From: DAHUZL01 sp035533215
GTDB taxonomy: Bacteria > Chloroflexota > Dormibacteria > Aeolococcales > Bog-877
Direction of reading: 5' to 3'
Length of the DNA stretch: 64,000 nt
NCBI GenBank assembly: GCA_035533215.1
Contig: DATLUG010000031.1
Location: 22,815-86,814, forward strand
Shown: positions 25,512 through 33,936 of the stretch, piece after piece
Numbering within the stretch: position 1 is the first letter of the stretch
Layout: each line of letters opens with the position of its first letter
The notes under the pieces: model-generated
What the model was told of the DNA's origin: nothing
Databases searched by the model: none
What the model saw: the letters and a program-made list of their open reading frames with translations, nothing else
Program-made: the position numbers and the translations under genes

Positions 25512-26783
25512 CTAGGTGCCCGGCGGCACCAGAAGGCTCAACCGGAACGTCGAGCCCATGCCGGGGCGGCTCTCCACGGTCAGCGTCCCACCGTGGGATC
25601 GGGCGATCCGGTGGGCGAGGGCCAGCCCGAGGCCGCTCCCCGAGATCGGGGCGGCTCCCGGGAGGCGCACAAAGGGCTCGAAGATGCGTCGCTGGTCGCC
25701 GAGGGCGATTCCCGGGCCCCGATCGGTCACCTCCAGATTGACCAGGCTGCCCGCCCGACGCACACCGACCGTCACCGGCCCAGTCGTGGGCGCGTACTTG
25801 AGGGCGTTGTCGATGAGGTTCCCCAGGGCGCGGGTGATCAGCGGCTCGTCGAGGCTGAGTCGGGGGATCGGGGGCGGCCCGGAGTCGACGCCGATCTCAA
25901 GCGTGATCCCGCGAGCTCCCGCCAGGGCCCCGTAGGTCTCACCCACCTCCCGCACCAGCCGCACCACGTCGACCGGGGTCTGGTGGACGACGACCTCGCG
26001 CGGGTCGTCGAGATGGAGCAGGTCGACGAGGTCCCGCACCACCGCGCTGATGTGACGGATCGACCACGCTGCCCGATCGACCGCCGGGCCGAACTCGGGG
26101 TCGTGCGGCACCTGGTACTGGGTCAGGACCTCCACCGCCTGCTGGGCGTGGAAGAGAGGACTCTTGAGCTCGTGCGAGAGGGTCGCGATAAGCTCGCGGG
26201 CCGACCCCATCGTCCCGATCGGGCCAGGGTCGCGGAGCACGAGGGCGCAGGCATGGATCGGGCTTCCGAGCGCTACCGCGCGGACCAGGGGACGCCACCG
26301 GCCGCCAGCAGGCTCGCCGGCGCTCGGATCGGAGGTGGGGCGGTCTGCCGGCGCGTCCCCGGCAACCTCCTCGGGGGCGGGAGCGGCGAAGCGCGCGGGC
26401 GCCTCCGGCCCGGGCGGCCGCTCGACCCGGGCCGGTCGCGCGCGGCGGCGCAGCGGACCGCGCACCTGATCGCGGGTGTCGAGCTCGACCATTCCAATTG
26501 CGCGGTCGCTCCCCCGAAGCCCATCGCGGGCCAGCCGAACGAGGCCCGGGACCCTGAGGTGACCTGACGGGTCGCACAGGACGCTCAGCGGCATCCGCCG
26601 CGCCAGCGCCGGATTGCAGCTCAGGACGCGCAGCGAAGGGTCCAGCAGCAGGACACCGTCGTCAAGGGCGGCGACCAGTCCGACCGACAGAGCGCCCAGT
26701 CGCCGGTGACCAGCCGAGGGTTCGGCCACGTTCGATCCGTCGAGCGGCGGCCGGGACTGGGCGCCCGAGGGCTGGGTGATCAC
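25512..26783 (-). CDS. Cytoplasmic sensor histidine kinase
   Basis: A 423-aa histidine kinase with no transmembrane segment. The N-terminal region (35-75, ALDDGVLLLDPSLRVLSCNP) looks like a small PAS-like sensor. A Pro/Arg-rich linker (about 105-165) and a short second sensory stretch follow. The H-box TLSHELKSPLFH carries the phosphoaccepting H204. The ATP-binding boxes are NLIDNALKYA, DRGPGI and GSGLGLALAH. The GTG at 26783 overlaps the response-regulator stop (GTGA), so the pair is co-translated. The signal is probably intracellular. Confidence 0.9.
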   Translation of the reverse strand: MITQPSGAQSRPPLDGSNVAEPSAGHRRLGALSVGLVAALDDGVLLLDPSLRVLSCNPALARRMPLSVLCDPSGHLRVPGLVRLARDGLRGSDRAIGMVELDTRDQVRGPLRRRARPARVERPPGPEAPARFAAPAPEEVAGDAPADRPTSDPSAGEPAGGRWRPLVRAVALGSPIHACALVLRDPGPIGTMGSARELIATLSHELKSPLFHAQQAVEVLTQYQVPHDPEFGPAVDRAAWSIRHISAVVRDLVDLLHLDDPREVVVHQTPVDVVRLVREVGETYGALAGARGITLEIGVDSGPPPIPRLSLDEPLITRALGNLIDNALKYAPTTGPVTVGVRRAGSLVNLEVTDRGPGIALGDQRRIFEPFVRLPGAAPISGSGLGLALAHRIARSHGGTLTVESRPGMGSTFRLSLLVPPGT

Positions 26784-27472
26784 GTCACCACCTCGAACTT
26801 GTATCCGATCCCGCGAACGGTGTGGATGAAGCGCGGTGCTCCGGGCGGCTCACCGAGAAGGCGGCGCAGCTCGGCCACGGCATTGTCCACTGCTCGGTTG
26901 TAGACGTCGGAGTCCACCCCCCACACCTGATACACGATCTGTTCCTTGCGGAGCACCTGCCCCGGTTGCCCGGCGAGGAGGTGGAGAAGTAGGAAGAGAC
27001 GTCGCGGAAGGGCCACCGGGTGCCCGTCCACGACGCAGGTCCAGCTCCCGGAGTCGATGGTGAGTCCCGGATGGTCGAAGCGGGTGGGTCGACCACCCTG
27101 CCGCTGAAGGAGCCGACGGACGGCCGCTCGGAGGATGCCGGGATCCTCCGACTTGTCGACGTATATGTCGACTCCAGCGTCGTACCCAGCCATCCGATCG
27201 ATGGCGTCACCCCGCGCGCTCAACATCACGACCGGAACCGTGCTCCCCTGCTGGCGGAGGCGGCGGACCATCTCCAAGCCGCTCAGGGTGGGCATCGCCC
27301 AGTCCACCACCAGACAGTCGGGCTGCGAGGCGGTCATCGCGGCGAGGGCATCGGACCCGCTCTGCACGCCCTTGACGGCGTAGCCCTCGGGCCGGAGCAG
27401 CGCGGCCACGGTCTCGGCGACCCGAGGATCGTCGTCGACGACGAGGACCAGTGGCACTGGGATCCGGGGCAC
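26780..27472 (-). CDS. OmpR-family response regulator
   Basis: A 230-aa response regulator. The receiver domain has the acidic cluster VVDDD (11-15), phosphoacceptor D57 in LVVDWAMP, and lysine K107 in YVDKSED. The C-terminal winged-helix DNA-binding domain ends IHTVRGIGYKFEV. The first GTG (27472) is preceded by AGGAGAGG; a second in-frame GTG lies at 27457. It is cognate to the kinase that follows. Opposite to it, 243 bp away, starts a sigma factor, and a strong hairpin lies between the two. Confidence 0.9.
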   Translation of the reverse strand: MPRIPVPLVLVVDDDPRVAETVAALLRPEGYAVKGVQSGSDALAAMTASQPDCLVVDWAMPTLSGLEMVRRLRQQGSTVPVVMLSARGDAIDRMAGYDAGVDIYVDKSEDPGILRAAVRRLLQRQGGRPTRFDHPGLTIDSGSWTCVVDGHPVALPRRLFLLLHLLAGQPGQVLRKEQIVYQVWGVDSDVYNRAVDNAVAELRRLLGEPPGAPRFIHTVRGIGYKFEVVT

Positions 27473-27532
27473 GTCCTCTCCTGCGCCTGCCTTCGGGCCG
27501 GGGCCCCGGGTAGGCGGCCCCAGGGTACGGCA

Positions 27533-27567
27533 GCCGCCGGACTGCACAAACCGTGCAGTCCGGCGGC
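27533..27567. repeat. Perfect 15-bp stem-loop between divergent regulator genes
   Basis: GCCGCCGGACTGCAC, loop AAACC, GTGCAGTCCGGCGGC. It is 61 bp upstream of the response-regulator start and 149 bp upstream of the sigma-factor start. In the response-regulator transcript it would form a very stable 5' hairpin; as DNA it could be an operator. It is not at the end of a gene, so a simple terminator is unlikely. Confidence 0.55.
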
Positions 27568-27715
27568 GGCGTCCGGGAGGGGCGGCGGACGAACCCGGGA
27601 GCGCCGGCGGCGAGCTCGGGGACGCCGGCCCCGACTCACGGGCAAGACTCGTGCCCTGGGAAGGAGAGCCCGGCGGGCGGGGGCCGTCCTCCGGGCCAAG
27701 CAGGGAGGATCGGTT

Positions 27716-28288
27716 GTGGACTTCGCCGTGCGGGTCGAACGCCTTCGCGCCAGGGACCCCGAGGCGGTCGCCTGGATGTTCGCCACCTTCCGTCACGATG
27801 TAGCGCGCTGCTTCGGACACCGCTCGCCGGAGGACCAAGCCGACCTGGTCCAGGACGTCTTCGCAACCGCGATCGTGCGGCTGCCCACCTTCGGGGGGGA
27901 CCAGGAGGTGGTGCTGCGAGCGTGGCTGCGCCGGATCGCGTTTCACCGCTGGCACCACCGGTGGGAGGCGGACCGCGTTCGAGCCCGGCACGCCGGGCCC
28001 GGGCTGGACGCGCTGCTGGCCCTCAATCCCAATCATCCAGCTCTGGTCGCGGAGCAGACGGCGCCGGATGCCCTGGTACTCGAACGGCGGGTGGTGGAGG
28101 GACTCCTGGGCAGACTGACCGCACGGCAGGCCCTGGTCATGCGGGCGCACGTCCTGGAGGGTCGAACCACGGCGGAGATCGCATCCCAGGCCGGCATGAC
28201 CTGCGAGGGCGTGCGCGGGCTCTACAAGCGCGGCCTCGCCCGACTGCGCGGGGACGCGACCGCACTCCGTCTGCTGGAGGCCGCATGA
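27716..28288 (+). CDS. Sigma-70 family (ECF-type) RNA polymerase sigma factor
   Basis: A 190-aa sigma factor. Region 2 is ARDPEAVAWMFATFRHDVAR followed by LVQDVFATAIVRLPTF and LRAWLRRIAFHRWHHRWEAD. Region 4 is LTARQALVMRAHVLEGRTTA followed by EIASQAGMTCEGVRGLYKRG. GGGAGGA lies 6 nt before the GTG at 27716. No anti-sigma gene follows. Its position between a two-component pair and the pilus operon suggests control of one of them, but nothing in the sequence proves this. Confidence 0.85.
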   Translation: MDFAVRVERLRARDPEAVAWMFATFRHDVARCFGHRSPEDQADLVQDVFATAIVRLPTFGGDQEVVLRAWLRRIAFHRWHHRWEADRVRARHAGPGLDALLALNPNHPALVAEQTAPDALVLERRVVEGLLGRLTARQALVMRAHVLEGRTTAEIASQAGMTCEGVRGLYKRGLARLRGDATALRLLEAA

Positions 28289-28343
28289 GGGCCGCCCCGC
28301 CCGCGGCGCCGCCCGCGGACATCCGCTTACGGCAAGGTAACCC

Positions 28344-28625
28344 GTGACCACCGCGTGTCCGGCGGCGACCGCTGCCGCCGCGATCACCCCCCGCCGACGA
28401 ACTCGCTCCGCCGTCCGTGCCCGGCAGCGCGACCCCGGGCACCCTCGGCTGGAACGGCCACGAGGTGTCGGTCGTCTCGTCGCAAGCCGGGAGCGCAGCG
28501 CTGGTCACGGGGACGGCCAGCGTCAACAATGGCGCGGGGACGGCTGGACGGAGGTCGGCATGGAAACCGGCATCGCGGTCCGCTGGCTGCGGTGCGGGTG
28601 CACGCGCGGCCGCTCGGGACGGTGA
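28344..28625 (+). CDS. Possible small ORF coupled to cpaB
   Basis: An open frame of 93 codons from a GTG, or 21 codons from the ATG at 28560, which has GGAGGT 4 nt upstream. Its TGA is embedded in the GTGA that starts the cpaB-like gene, the same coupling used throughout this operon. The translation is Arg-rich without a recognised motif, so it could be a real leader peptide or a chance frame. It is not a Flp pilin: no hydrophobic pilin helix is present. Confidence 0.3.
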   Translation: MTTACPAATAAAAITPRRRTRSAVRARQRDPGHPRLERPRGVGRLVASRERSAGHGDGQRQQWRGDGWTEVGMETGIAVRWLRCGCTRGRSGR

Positions 28626-29425
28626 CGGTGCGGGCGTGGGCCGCCGTGGCGGCCGCTGCCGCGACGTTCGTGGCCGCCTTGTCCGGAATCCTCTACCTGG
28701 GGGCCCGGGCCGAGGCTGGCGAGGTGCGGGTGCTGGTCACCGCCCACCCCCTCCCGGCCGGCACGATCCTGAGCGCGACCACGCAGGACCTCAACCCCCA
28801 GGGTGAGTTGGTGCGGGTCGGCACCGCCGCGTCGGCCGCGGACGTCATCCCGCAGCGCGACTACGCGAAGGTGGCCGGCGCCGTGACGTTGGTCGATCTG
28901 CGCGCGGGTGAGCTGCTGCTCTGGCACGACCTCGCCCGCCGCGGCAGCGGCACGGGCCGCCTGGTCACGCTCCGCTTGGCAGAGCTCCCGGCGGGGCTGG
29001 CGGCCGGTGGACGCGTAGACCTCTTCGCCGTATCGGGGACCCAGACGGGGCTGGTGGTCCCCAGCGCCGACCTCTGCCGCGCGTCGGCGAGCGCTGGCTG
29101 CGTCGTCCCGCTGGCCTCGAGCGTGCTGGTGGACGGGGTGAATCCGGCCGCGCAGACAATCGAGATCAGCGCTCCGCCATCGCTGGTGAGCCAGTGGCTG
29201 TTCATGGAAGCGACCCAGTTGCTGTGGGCGGTCCCCGCCGGGACCGCCGTCTGCCCCGGCGCCGAGGCGGCGGTGTCCGATCCGGCAGTGGCCCTGGCGG
29301 CGATCCAGCGCCATGCCGACCGGTCCGCCCTCCACGCCTGCGTGGCACCGCCCCTGGCCCGAGTCACCCAGACCGCCCGAGGCAGGGGACGTCAGCGGCC
29401 TGGCCACACCCGCTCGGGCGGATGA
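28622..29425 (+). CDS. Flp pilus assembly protein CpaB (RcpC)-like, SAF domain
   Basis: A 267-aa protein with an N-terminal signal anchor (AAVAAAAATFVAALSGILYLG). A SAF/antifreeze-like domain (VRVLVTAHPLPAGTILSATT) and a second Flp-CpaB-type domain follow. CpaB proteins act outside the membrane in assembly of Flp/Tad pili. The GTG at 28622 overlaps the preceding TGA; an alternative in-frame GTG lies at 28592. It opens the recognisable part of the Tad operon, with the ATPase gene 16 nt downstream. Confidence 0.72.
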   Translation: MTVRAWAAVAAAAATFVAALSGILYLGARAEAGEVRVLVTAHPLPAGTILSATTQDLNPQGELVRVGTAASAADVIPQRDYAKVAGAVTLVDLRAGELLLWHDLARRGSGTGRLVTLRLAELPAGLAAGGRVDLFAVSGTQTGLVVPSADLCRASASAGCVVPLASSVLVDGVNPAAQTIEISAPPSLVSQWLFMEATQLLWAVPAGTAVCPGAEAAVSDPAVALAAIQRHADRSALHACVAPPLARVTQTARGRGRQRPGHTRSGG

Positions 29426-29441
29426 GCCGAGGCGCGACCGG

Positions 29442-30356
29442 ATGACCTGGCCCATGCGGCTCGGACGCGCTACCGGCTGGCGTCCCGCCGAGCGCGGCCC
29501 GGCCGACCACTCGACGGCGGCCCCGGAGGGATCGACCGACGAGACCGGCTGGGAGTCGACCGCGATCGCCGTCACTGGCCCACCCGGGGCGCCGGGGCGG
29601 AGCTTTGTCGCCATCAACCTGGCGGCGACCTTGGCCGAGCAGAGTCCCACCGTCCTCATCGATGCGGATCCGGTGCTGGGAACACTGAGCACGCAGCTGG
29701 ACCTCGATCCGGAGCGATCGCTGTGGTTCCTCGCCCACGAGGCGCTCCTACGCCCGCTCGATGGGGAGCTGGTCTCGCGCCACGTGCAGCGCTCCGGTGG
29801 GCTCGACGTCCTCACCGGGCTGGACGACCCCGGCGAGACCGGAGCCTGCACGCCTGAGCTGGTGGGGGCGATCGTCGCGGAGCTGCGGGCGACCCACCGC
29901 TGGCTGGTCGTGGATGCCGGGGCCCTGATCGGGGCCTTCACCGCGGCGGTGGTGGGGCACTGCGATGGTGTTCTCTGGACGGTGACGGCCACCGAGGTGG
30001 GATCGGTGTCATTCGACCGGACCCTGGGCGGACGGGCGGCAACCGGACTGACCAACGATCGGTGGGAGGGAATCGTCTGCAACCGCTGGGGGCGGACCTC
30101 GCTGCCCCACGCGGCCGCCGACCTCGAGGCTGCCTACGGGCTGCCGGTCCTGGCCCGGATTCCCCTGGACCCGGGCCCCGCCCTGCGCGCAGAGACCAGA
30201 CACCGGCCGATGGTGACCGCGGGGGGGCCGCGCCGAGGCTTCACCGAGCTGGCCCGCGCGGTCGCCCGGGCCGCCGCGCCGGACCGGCCAACGACCGGCG
30301 CGTGGCAGACGCCCCTGATGACGCCGGCGGCGGTGACCCTGGCCACTCGAACATGA
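29442..30356 (+). CDS. CpaE/TadZ-like ParA-family ATPase homologue with altered P-loop
   Basis: A 304-aa MinD/ParA-like protein of the CpaE (TadZ) type, which localises the Tad pilus machine. After a 40-residue N-terminal stretch, the P-loop position reads TGPPGAPGRSFVAINLAATL; the invariant lysine of GKT/GKS is arginine (R53). The switch region VLIDADPVLGTLSTQLDLD is conserved, as is WLVVDAGA. Loss of the lysine suggests weak or absent ATP hydrolysis. Its TGA overlaps the ATG of the TadA gene. Confidence 0.75.
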   Translation: MTWPMRLGRATGWRPAERGPADHSTAAPEGSTDETGWESTAIAVTGPPGAPGRSFVAINLAATLAEQSPTVLIDADPVLGTLSTQLDLDPERSLWFLAHEALLRPLDGELVSRHVQRSGGLDVLTGLDDPGETGACTPELVGAIVAELRATHRWLVVDAGALIGAFTAAVVGHCDGVLWTVTATEVGSVSFDRTLGGRAATGLTNDRWEGIVCNRWGRTSLPHAAADLEAAYGLPVLARIPLDPGPALRAETRHRPMVTAGGPRRGFTELARAVARAAAPDRPTTGAWQTPLMTPAAVTLATRT

Positions 30357-31765
30357 TCGACACGACCGTTGATGCTCTGGTTGGCGCGCCGGACCCTTCC
30401 GACGCTGCGCCTGGTGCTGGCCTGACCCGCCCCGCCGAGCATGCCGAGCGGCTGGTGCTCGCGGCGGTGCAGTCGGAGATCACCGCAGCACTGGGGCGCC
30501 GTGCCGGCACCCGGCTGGTGGCCCAGGACCGGTCCTGGATCCGCGAACTCGTCGACGAGCAGCTCCGCCAGTACCACTCGCGGGCCCCGCTCGAGGGGCT
30601 GCCGGTCCTTTCGCGCGTCGAGTATCGGACCCTCGGTCGCCGGGTCTTCGCCCGGGTCACGCCCCTCGGTCCCCTCGGGGAACTGCTCGCCGACCCGGAG
30701 GTCGAGGAGATCTTGGTGAACGGGCCGAAGGAGGTGCTGGTGGTGCGTGACGGCCGGCAGATGGCCGCCGGGATCGAGTTCGACGACGAGGAGCAGCTCG
30801 TCGATCTGGTCCAGCAGCACCTCGACCACGGGTCCACCCACTTCGATCGTGCCAGCCCGATGGTGACCGCCACCCTGGAGGACGGCTCCCGCATGAATGC
30901 GGTGCTGCCTCCGGTGGCCGCGCCCTTGGCGATCACGATCCGCAAGCATCACCTCGCCCGCTTCACCACCCTCGACGATCTCGTCGCAGCCGGGGGGATG
31001 CCCTGGGAGCTGATGATCCTGCTCCGTGCGGCGGTGCGGGGGCGACTCAACATCGTCATCTCGGGAGGGACCGGAAGCGGCAAGACCACCCTCCTGCGGG
31101 TGCTGATCAACGAGATCCCGGCCAACGAGCGGGTGATCACCATCGAGGACCAGCGCGAGCTCCACGTCCGCACCCGCGAGGGCGGGCGTCCGAACTGCAT
31201 CTCGCTAGAGGCACGCGAGGCGAACGTCGAGGGCCAGGGGGCGATCACCATCCAGCAGTTGGTCCGCAACGCCCTCCGGCAGCGGCCGGACCGGATCTTT
31301 GTCGGCGAGTCGCGCGGTCCGGAGGCGCTTGACGTCATCGATGCGATGGGCACCGGCCATGACGGGAGCGGCACCACCCTGCATGCCAACAGCGTGCGTG
31401 ACACGGTCCATCGCCTCAACACCCTGATCCGGAGGCACCCGGCCCAAGCTCGGGCCGATCCGGCGGCGATCGCCCACGAGGTCGCCGCCAAGGTCGACCT
31501 CGTGATCCACCTCCGCCGCCACCGGGACCCCACCGGACGGGACCGGCGTCTGGTCGACCAGGTGGCGCTCGTCACCGGGGCGGTGGAATGCGGGTGGCCG
31601 GTCGTGGAGGAGGTGTGCCGCCACGACCGCGGCCGCGGCCGCTGGCGTTGGAGGCGGCTCCGTCTCGATGACCTCCCCGCCAAGGTCGGTGACAAGCTCC
31701 GGACCGCCGACGTCGATCTCGACGCCCTCGCTCGTCACCTGTCCGACCCGGCACTCGCCCTCTGA
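30353..31765 (+). CDS. tadA: Tad/Flp pilus assembly ATPase TadA (CpaF)
   Basis: A 470-aa type II/IV secretion ATPase that powers Flp/Tad pilus assembly at the cytoplasmic membrane. The N-terminal domain includes LLADPEVEEILVNGPKEVLV. Walker A is GGTGSGKTT (K244), the Asp box is ITIEDQRELHV, Walker B is RPDRIFVGESRGPEALDV, and the His box is HDGSGTTLHANS. The C-terminus continues about 100 residues with an Arg-rich tail. ATGA overlaps the CpaE-like gene. This one has a full P-loop, unlike its two CpaE-like neighbours. Confidence 0.93.
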   Translation: MIDTTVDALVGAPDPSDAAPGAGLTRPAEHAERLVLAAVQSEITAALGRRAGTRLVAQDRSWIRELVDEQLRQYHSRAPLEGLPVLSRVEYRTLGRRVFARVTPLGPLGELLADPEVEEILVNGPKEVLVVRDGRQMAAGIEFDDEEQLVDLVQQHLDHGSTHFDRASPMVTATLEDGSRMNAVLPPVAAPLAITIRKHHLARFTTLDDLVAAGGMPWELMILLRAAVRGRLNIVISGGTGSGKTTLLRVLINEIPANERVITIEDQRELHVRTREGGRPNCISLEAREANVEGQGAITIQQLVRNALRQRPDRIFVGESRGPEALDVIDAMGTGHDGSGTTLHANSVRDTVHRLNTLIRRHPAQARADPAAIAHEVAAKVDLVIHLRRHRDPTGRDRRLVDQVALVTGAVECGWPVVEEVCRHDRGRGRWRWRRLRLDDLPAKVGDKLRTADVDLDALARHLSDPALAL

Positions 31766-31783
31766 TCGGGGACATCGGCGCTC

Positions 31784-32977
31784 GTGTCCCCCCTCACCAT
31801 CACCGCAGCGCTCACCGTGGGGTTGGGGGCCGCCGCCGCCGTCGGCCTTCTGGTTGGCACGGCCGGCCGCCGAGGCCGGCGTCGGTCCCGGCCGCCGAGC
31901 CATGACCACCCCGCGCAGCCCCAGCGCCGGCGGCCACGGTCGGTCGCCGCCGCCGCGGTCGGCGCGGCGGTGGGATGGATCACCGGGGTGGCGGTGGGCT
32001 TGCCGGTCCTCGGCGTGGCCCTCGGGATCGCCGCCGCCGCCGGCTGGATGGCGATCGGGGGGCTGCGGTGGACGCGCGCCCGACGTGCACGCCGACTTGC
32101 GCTGGGCGAGGCGATCGAGTTGCTCGTCCAGCTGCTCCCCACCGGACAGGGGGTGCGGCAGAGTCTCGAGGTGCTGGCCGAGCGGGGGCCGGTGGTGCTG
32201 CGTCCCGAGGTCGGCCGCCTGGTGGAGCGCACGCGGCTGGTGTCGTTCGACACGGCCGTGCGCGAGACCGAGACCCGCCTCGACGATCCCCTTGGCAGCC
32301 TCCTCGCGGTCGCCCTCATCGTCGGCAACCGCTCCGGCGGGCAGCTGGTCCCCCTCTTCCAGGAGCTGGGACGAGCCGCCCGCGCCACTGAGCTGGTCCG
32401 CGGCCAGGTCGCCGCCGAGCAGGCCCAGGGGCGGTACGGGGCGGGAGTGATCTGCTGCATGCCGGTGGCGGTTCTGCTGGTGCTGCGACTGGTCAATCCC
32501 GTCTATCTCGCCCCCTACGCCACCACCGAGGGACAGGTCGTCCTCGGAGGGATCGCCTTGGTGATGGGCCTCGGGTATGTGTGGATGCGCCGGATCCTGC
32601 GTCTGCCGGAGCCGGACCGCCTTCCCATCCGCGTCGCCGATCCCGCCGGCTCGGCCCCGGAGCGCCAACCTGGCGCACCCCGCGGCCGTGGCCCCCGGGT
32701 GGCGAATCACCGGGGCCGAGATGACCGGCGAGCGCCGACCGGACGGCGCCCAGCCCCGGCGGCGATCGGGCGAGCCTGGTTCGGGCGCCGCTGGCCCCCC
32801 GGCCGGCGGGGCGACGCGACGCCCGTGGTGCCGAAGGGTCGAGCCGTCGCATCGGCGCCCCCGTCGGCTGGGCAGACGTCGGCCTCGCCCCCGCAGCCAC
32901 GCCGCGCGCTCGCGCCCACGGCGGCGCTCCCCCTGCCCCCGCCGCCGCCGCCGCCGCGGCACGAGGACGATCCATGA
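31784..32977 (+). CDS. tadB: TadB-like pilus assembly membrane protein
   Basis: A 397-aa type II secretion F-domain protein (TadB), the inner-membrane platform that works with TadA. Two N-terminal hydrophobic segments are followed by the F domain (EAIELLVQLLPTGQGVRQSL ... LAVALIVGNRSGGQLVPLF) and two C-terminal membrane helices. The last about 110 residues form an unusual Arg/Pro/Ala-rich low-complexity tail ending in a run of prolines, absent from typical TadB. GTG start at 31784; ATGA overlap with tadC. Confidence 0.85.
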   Translation: MSPLTITAALTVGLGAAAAVGLLVGTAGRRGRRRSRPPSHDHPAQPQRRRPRSVAAAAVGAAVGWITGVAVGLPVLGVALGIAAAAGWMAIGGLRWTRARRARRLALGEAIELLVQLLPTGQGVRQSLEVLAERGPVVLRPEVGRLVERTRLVSFDTAVRETETRLDDPLGSLLAVALIVGNRSGGQLVPLFQELGRAARATELVRGQVAAEQAQGRYGAGVICCMPVAVLLVLRLVNPVYLAPYATTEGQVVLGGIALVMGLGYVWMRRILRLPEPDRLPIRVADPAGSAPERQPGAPRGRGPRVANHRGRDDRRAPTGRRPAPAAIGRAWFGRRWPPGRRGDATPVVPKGRAVASAPPSAGQTSASPPQPRRALAPTAALPLPPPPPPPRHEDDP

Positions 32978-33936
32978 CCATCGCGGCGCTGCCGGCGCTC
33001 CCTGCGGGCGCGTGGCTCAGCCTGGCGGCGGCCGCCACCCTCGCCGCCATTGCCGCGACCGGCGCCGCATGTCTGCCCCGTCGACCGCGGCTGGCCCGCT
33101 GGCTGGCGCACCGCCGCCGGGCGGGGCTGCGTCCCCCATCGCGGCGTGGTCACGCGCGCGGGCGCGGTCGAGGGGCAGCCGCTCGCTGGTGGCCGGCCAG
33201 GTTGCCACCCCCGCCATGGTCCGAGGCGCTCCGGACCGTCTGGTTGGCGCGCGGACCGGGGGCCCGGCTGCAGCGGCGGATGCGGCAGGCGGGGGTGGCG
33301 ATCCATCCTGGCGCCGCTGCCGGCGCGGTGGCGGGTGGTGCGGCGGCGGTGGCGGCGGTGCTGGTCGCCGTCGCCGCCCTCGGCTGGGCGGTCTTCCCGC
33401 TCCCGGTGGCCGTCGCCGCGGTGGCCGCCGTGCCCGGGCTGGCGGCCGCCGAGTTGGTGCAGCGCGGCCGGCGCCGCCGCCGGACGGTCCTCGGCCAGCT
33501 TCCCATCCTGGCCGACCTCATGGTGCTGGAGCAGACCGGCGGTGGCATCGGGTTCCGGCGAGCGCTGGAGGAGGTCGTGACCCAAGTGGGCGGGCTGGCG
33601 AGTGACTCTCTGCTGGACTGCCTGACCCAGAGTGCCCTCACCGGCGGCGCTCACCTCGACGAGCGCATCGACGCCCTCGCCACCGAGTTGAGCCTGTCGC
33701 CCTTGGCCTCGCTCGCCACCGTGGCGCGGCTCCAGCGCACGGAGGGCGCGGCCGTCGGCCCGGTGCTCCGGCAGCTCGCGGCCACCCTGCGCGACCAGCA
33801 GCGTGACGCCCTGCTGGCGGCGGGAAAGCGGCAGGTGGTCCAGATGCTGCTGCCGACCGGGCTCTGCATCCTGCTCCCGTTCATCGCGCTGGTGCTGTAC
33901 CCGGCGCTCGCGCGGTTGCTGGGAGCGCTGGCGTGA
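32974..33936 (+). CDS. tadC: TadC-like pilus assembly membrane protein
   Basis: A 320-aa second F-domain platform protein (TadC). An N-terminal TM (14-34) and an Arg-rich loop precede a two-TM hairpin (about 105-155). The F domain contains LADLMVLEQTGGGIGFRRAL and RLQRTEGAAVGPVLRQLAA. The C-terminal TM is VVQMLLPTGLCILLPFIALV. Overlaps tadB by ATGA and the next gene by GTGA, so the platform genes are co-translated. Confidence 0.85.
   Translation: MTIAALPALPAGAWLSLAAAATLAAIAATGAACLPRRPRLARWLAHRRRAGLRPPSRRGHARGRGRGAAARWWPARLPPPPWSEALRTVWLARGPGARLQRRMRQAGVAIHPGAAAGAVAGGAAAVAAVLVAVAALGWAVFPLPVAVAAVAAVPGLAAAELVQRGRRRRRTVLGQLPILADLMVLEQTGGGIGFRRALEEVVTQVGGLASDSLLDCLTQSALTGGAHLDERIDALATELSLSPLASLATVARLQRTEGAAVGPVLRQLAATLRDQQRDALLAAGKRQVVQMLLPTGLCILLPFIALVLYPALARLLGALA

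Noticed and set aside
28289..28621. Flp pilin gene expected at the head of a Tad operon
   Set aside because: No frame in this stretch carries a hydrophobic pilin helix with the conserved glutamate; only Arg-rich frames are present.
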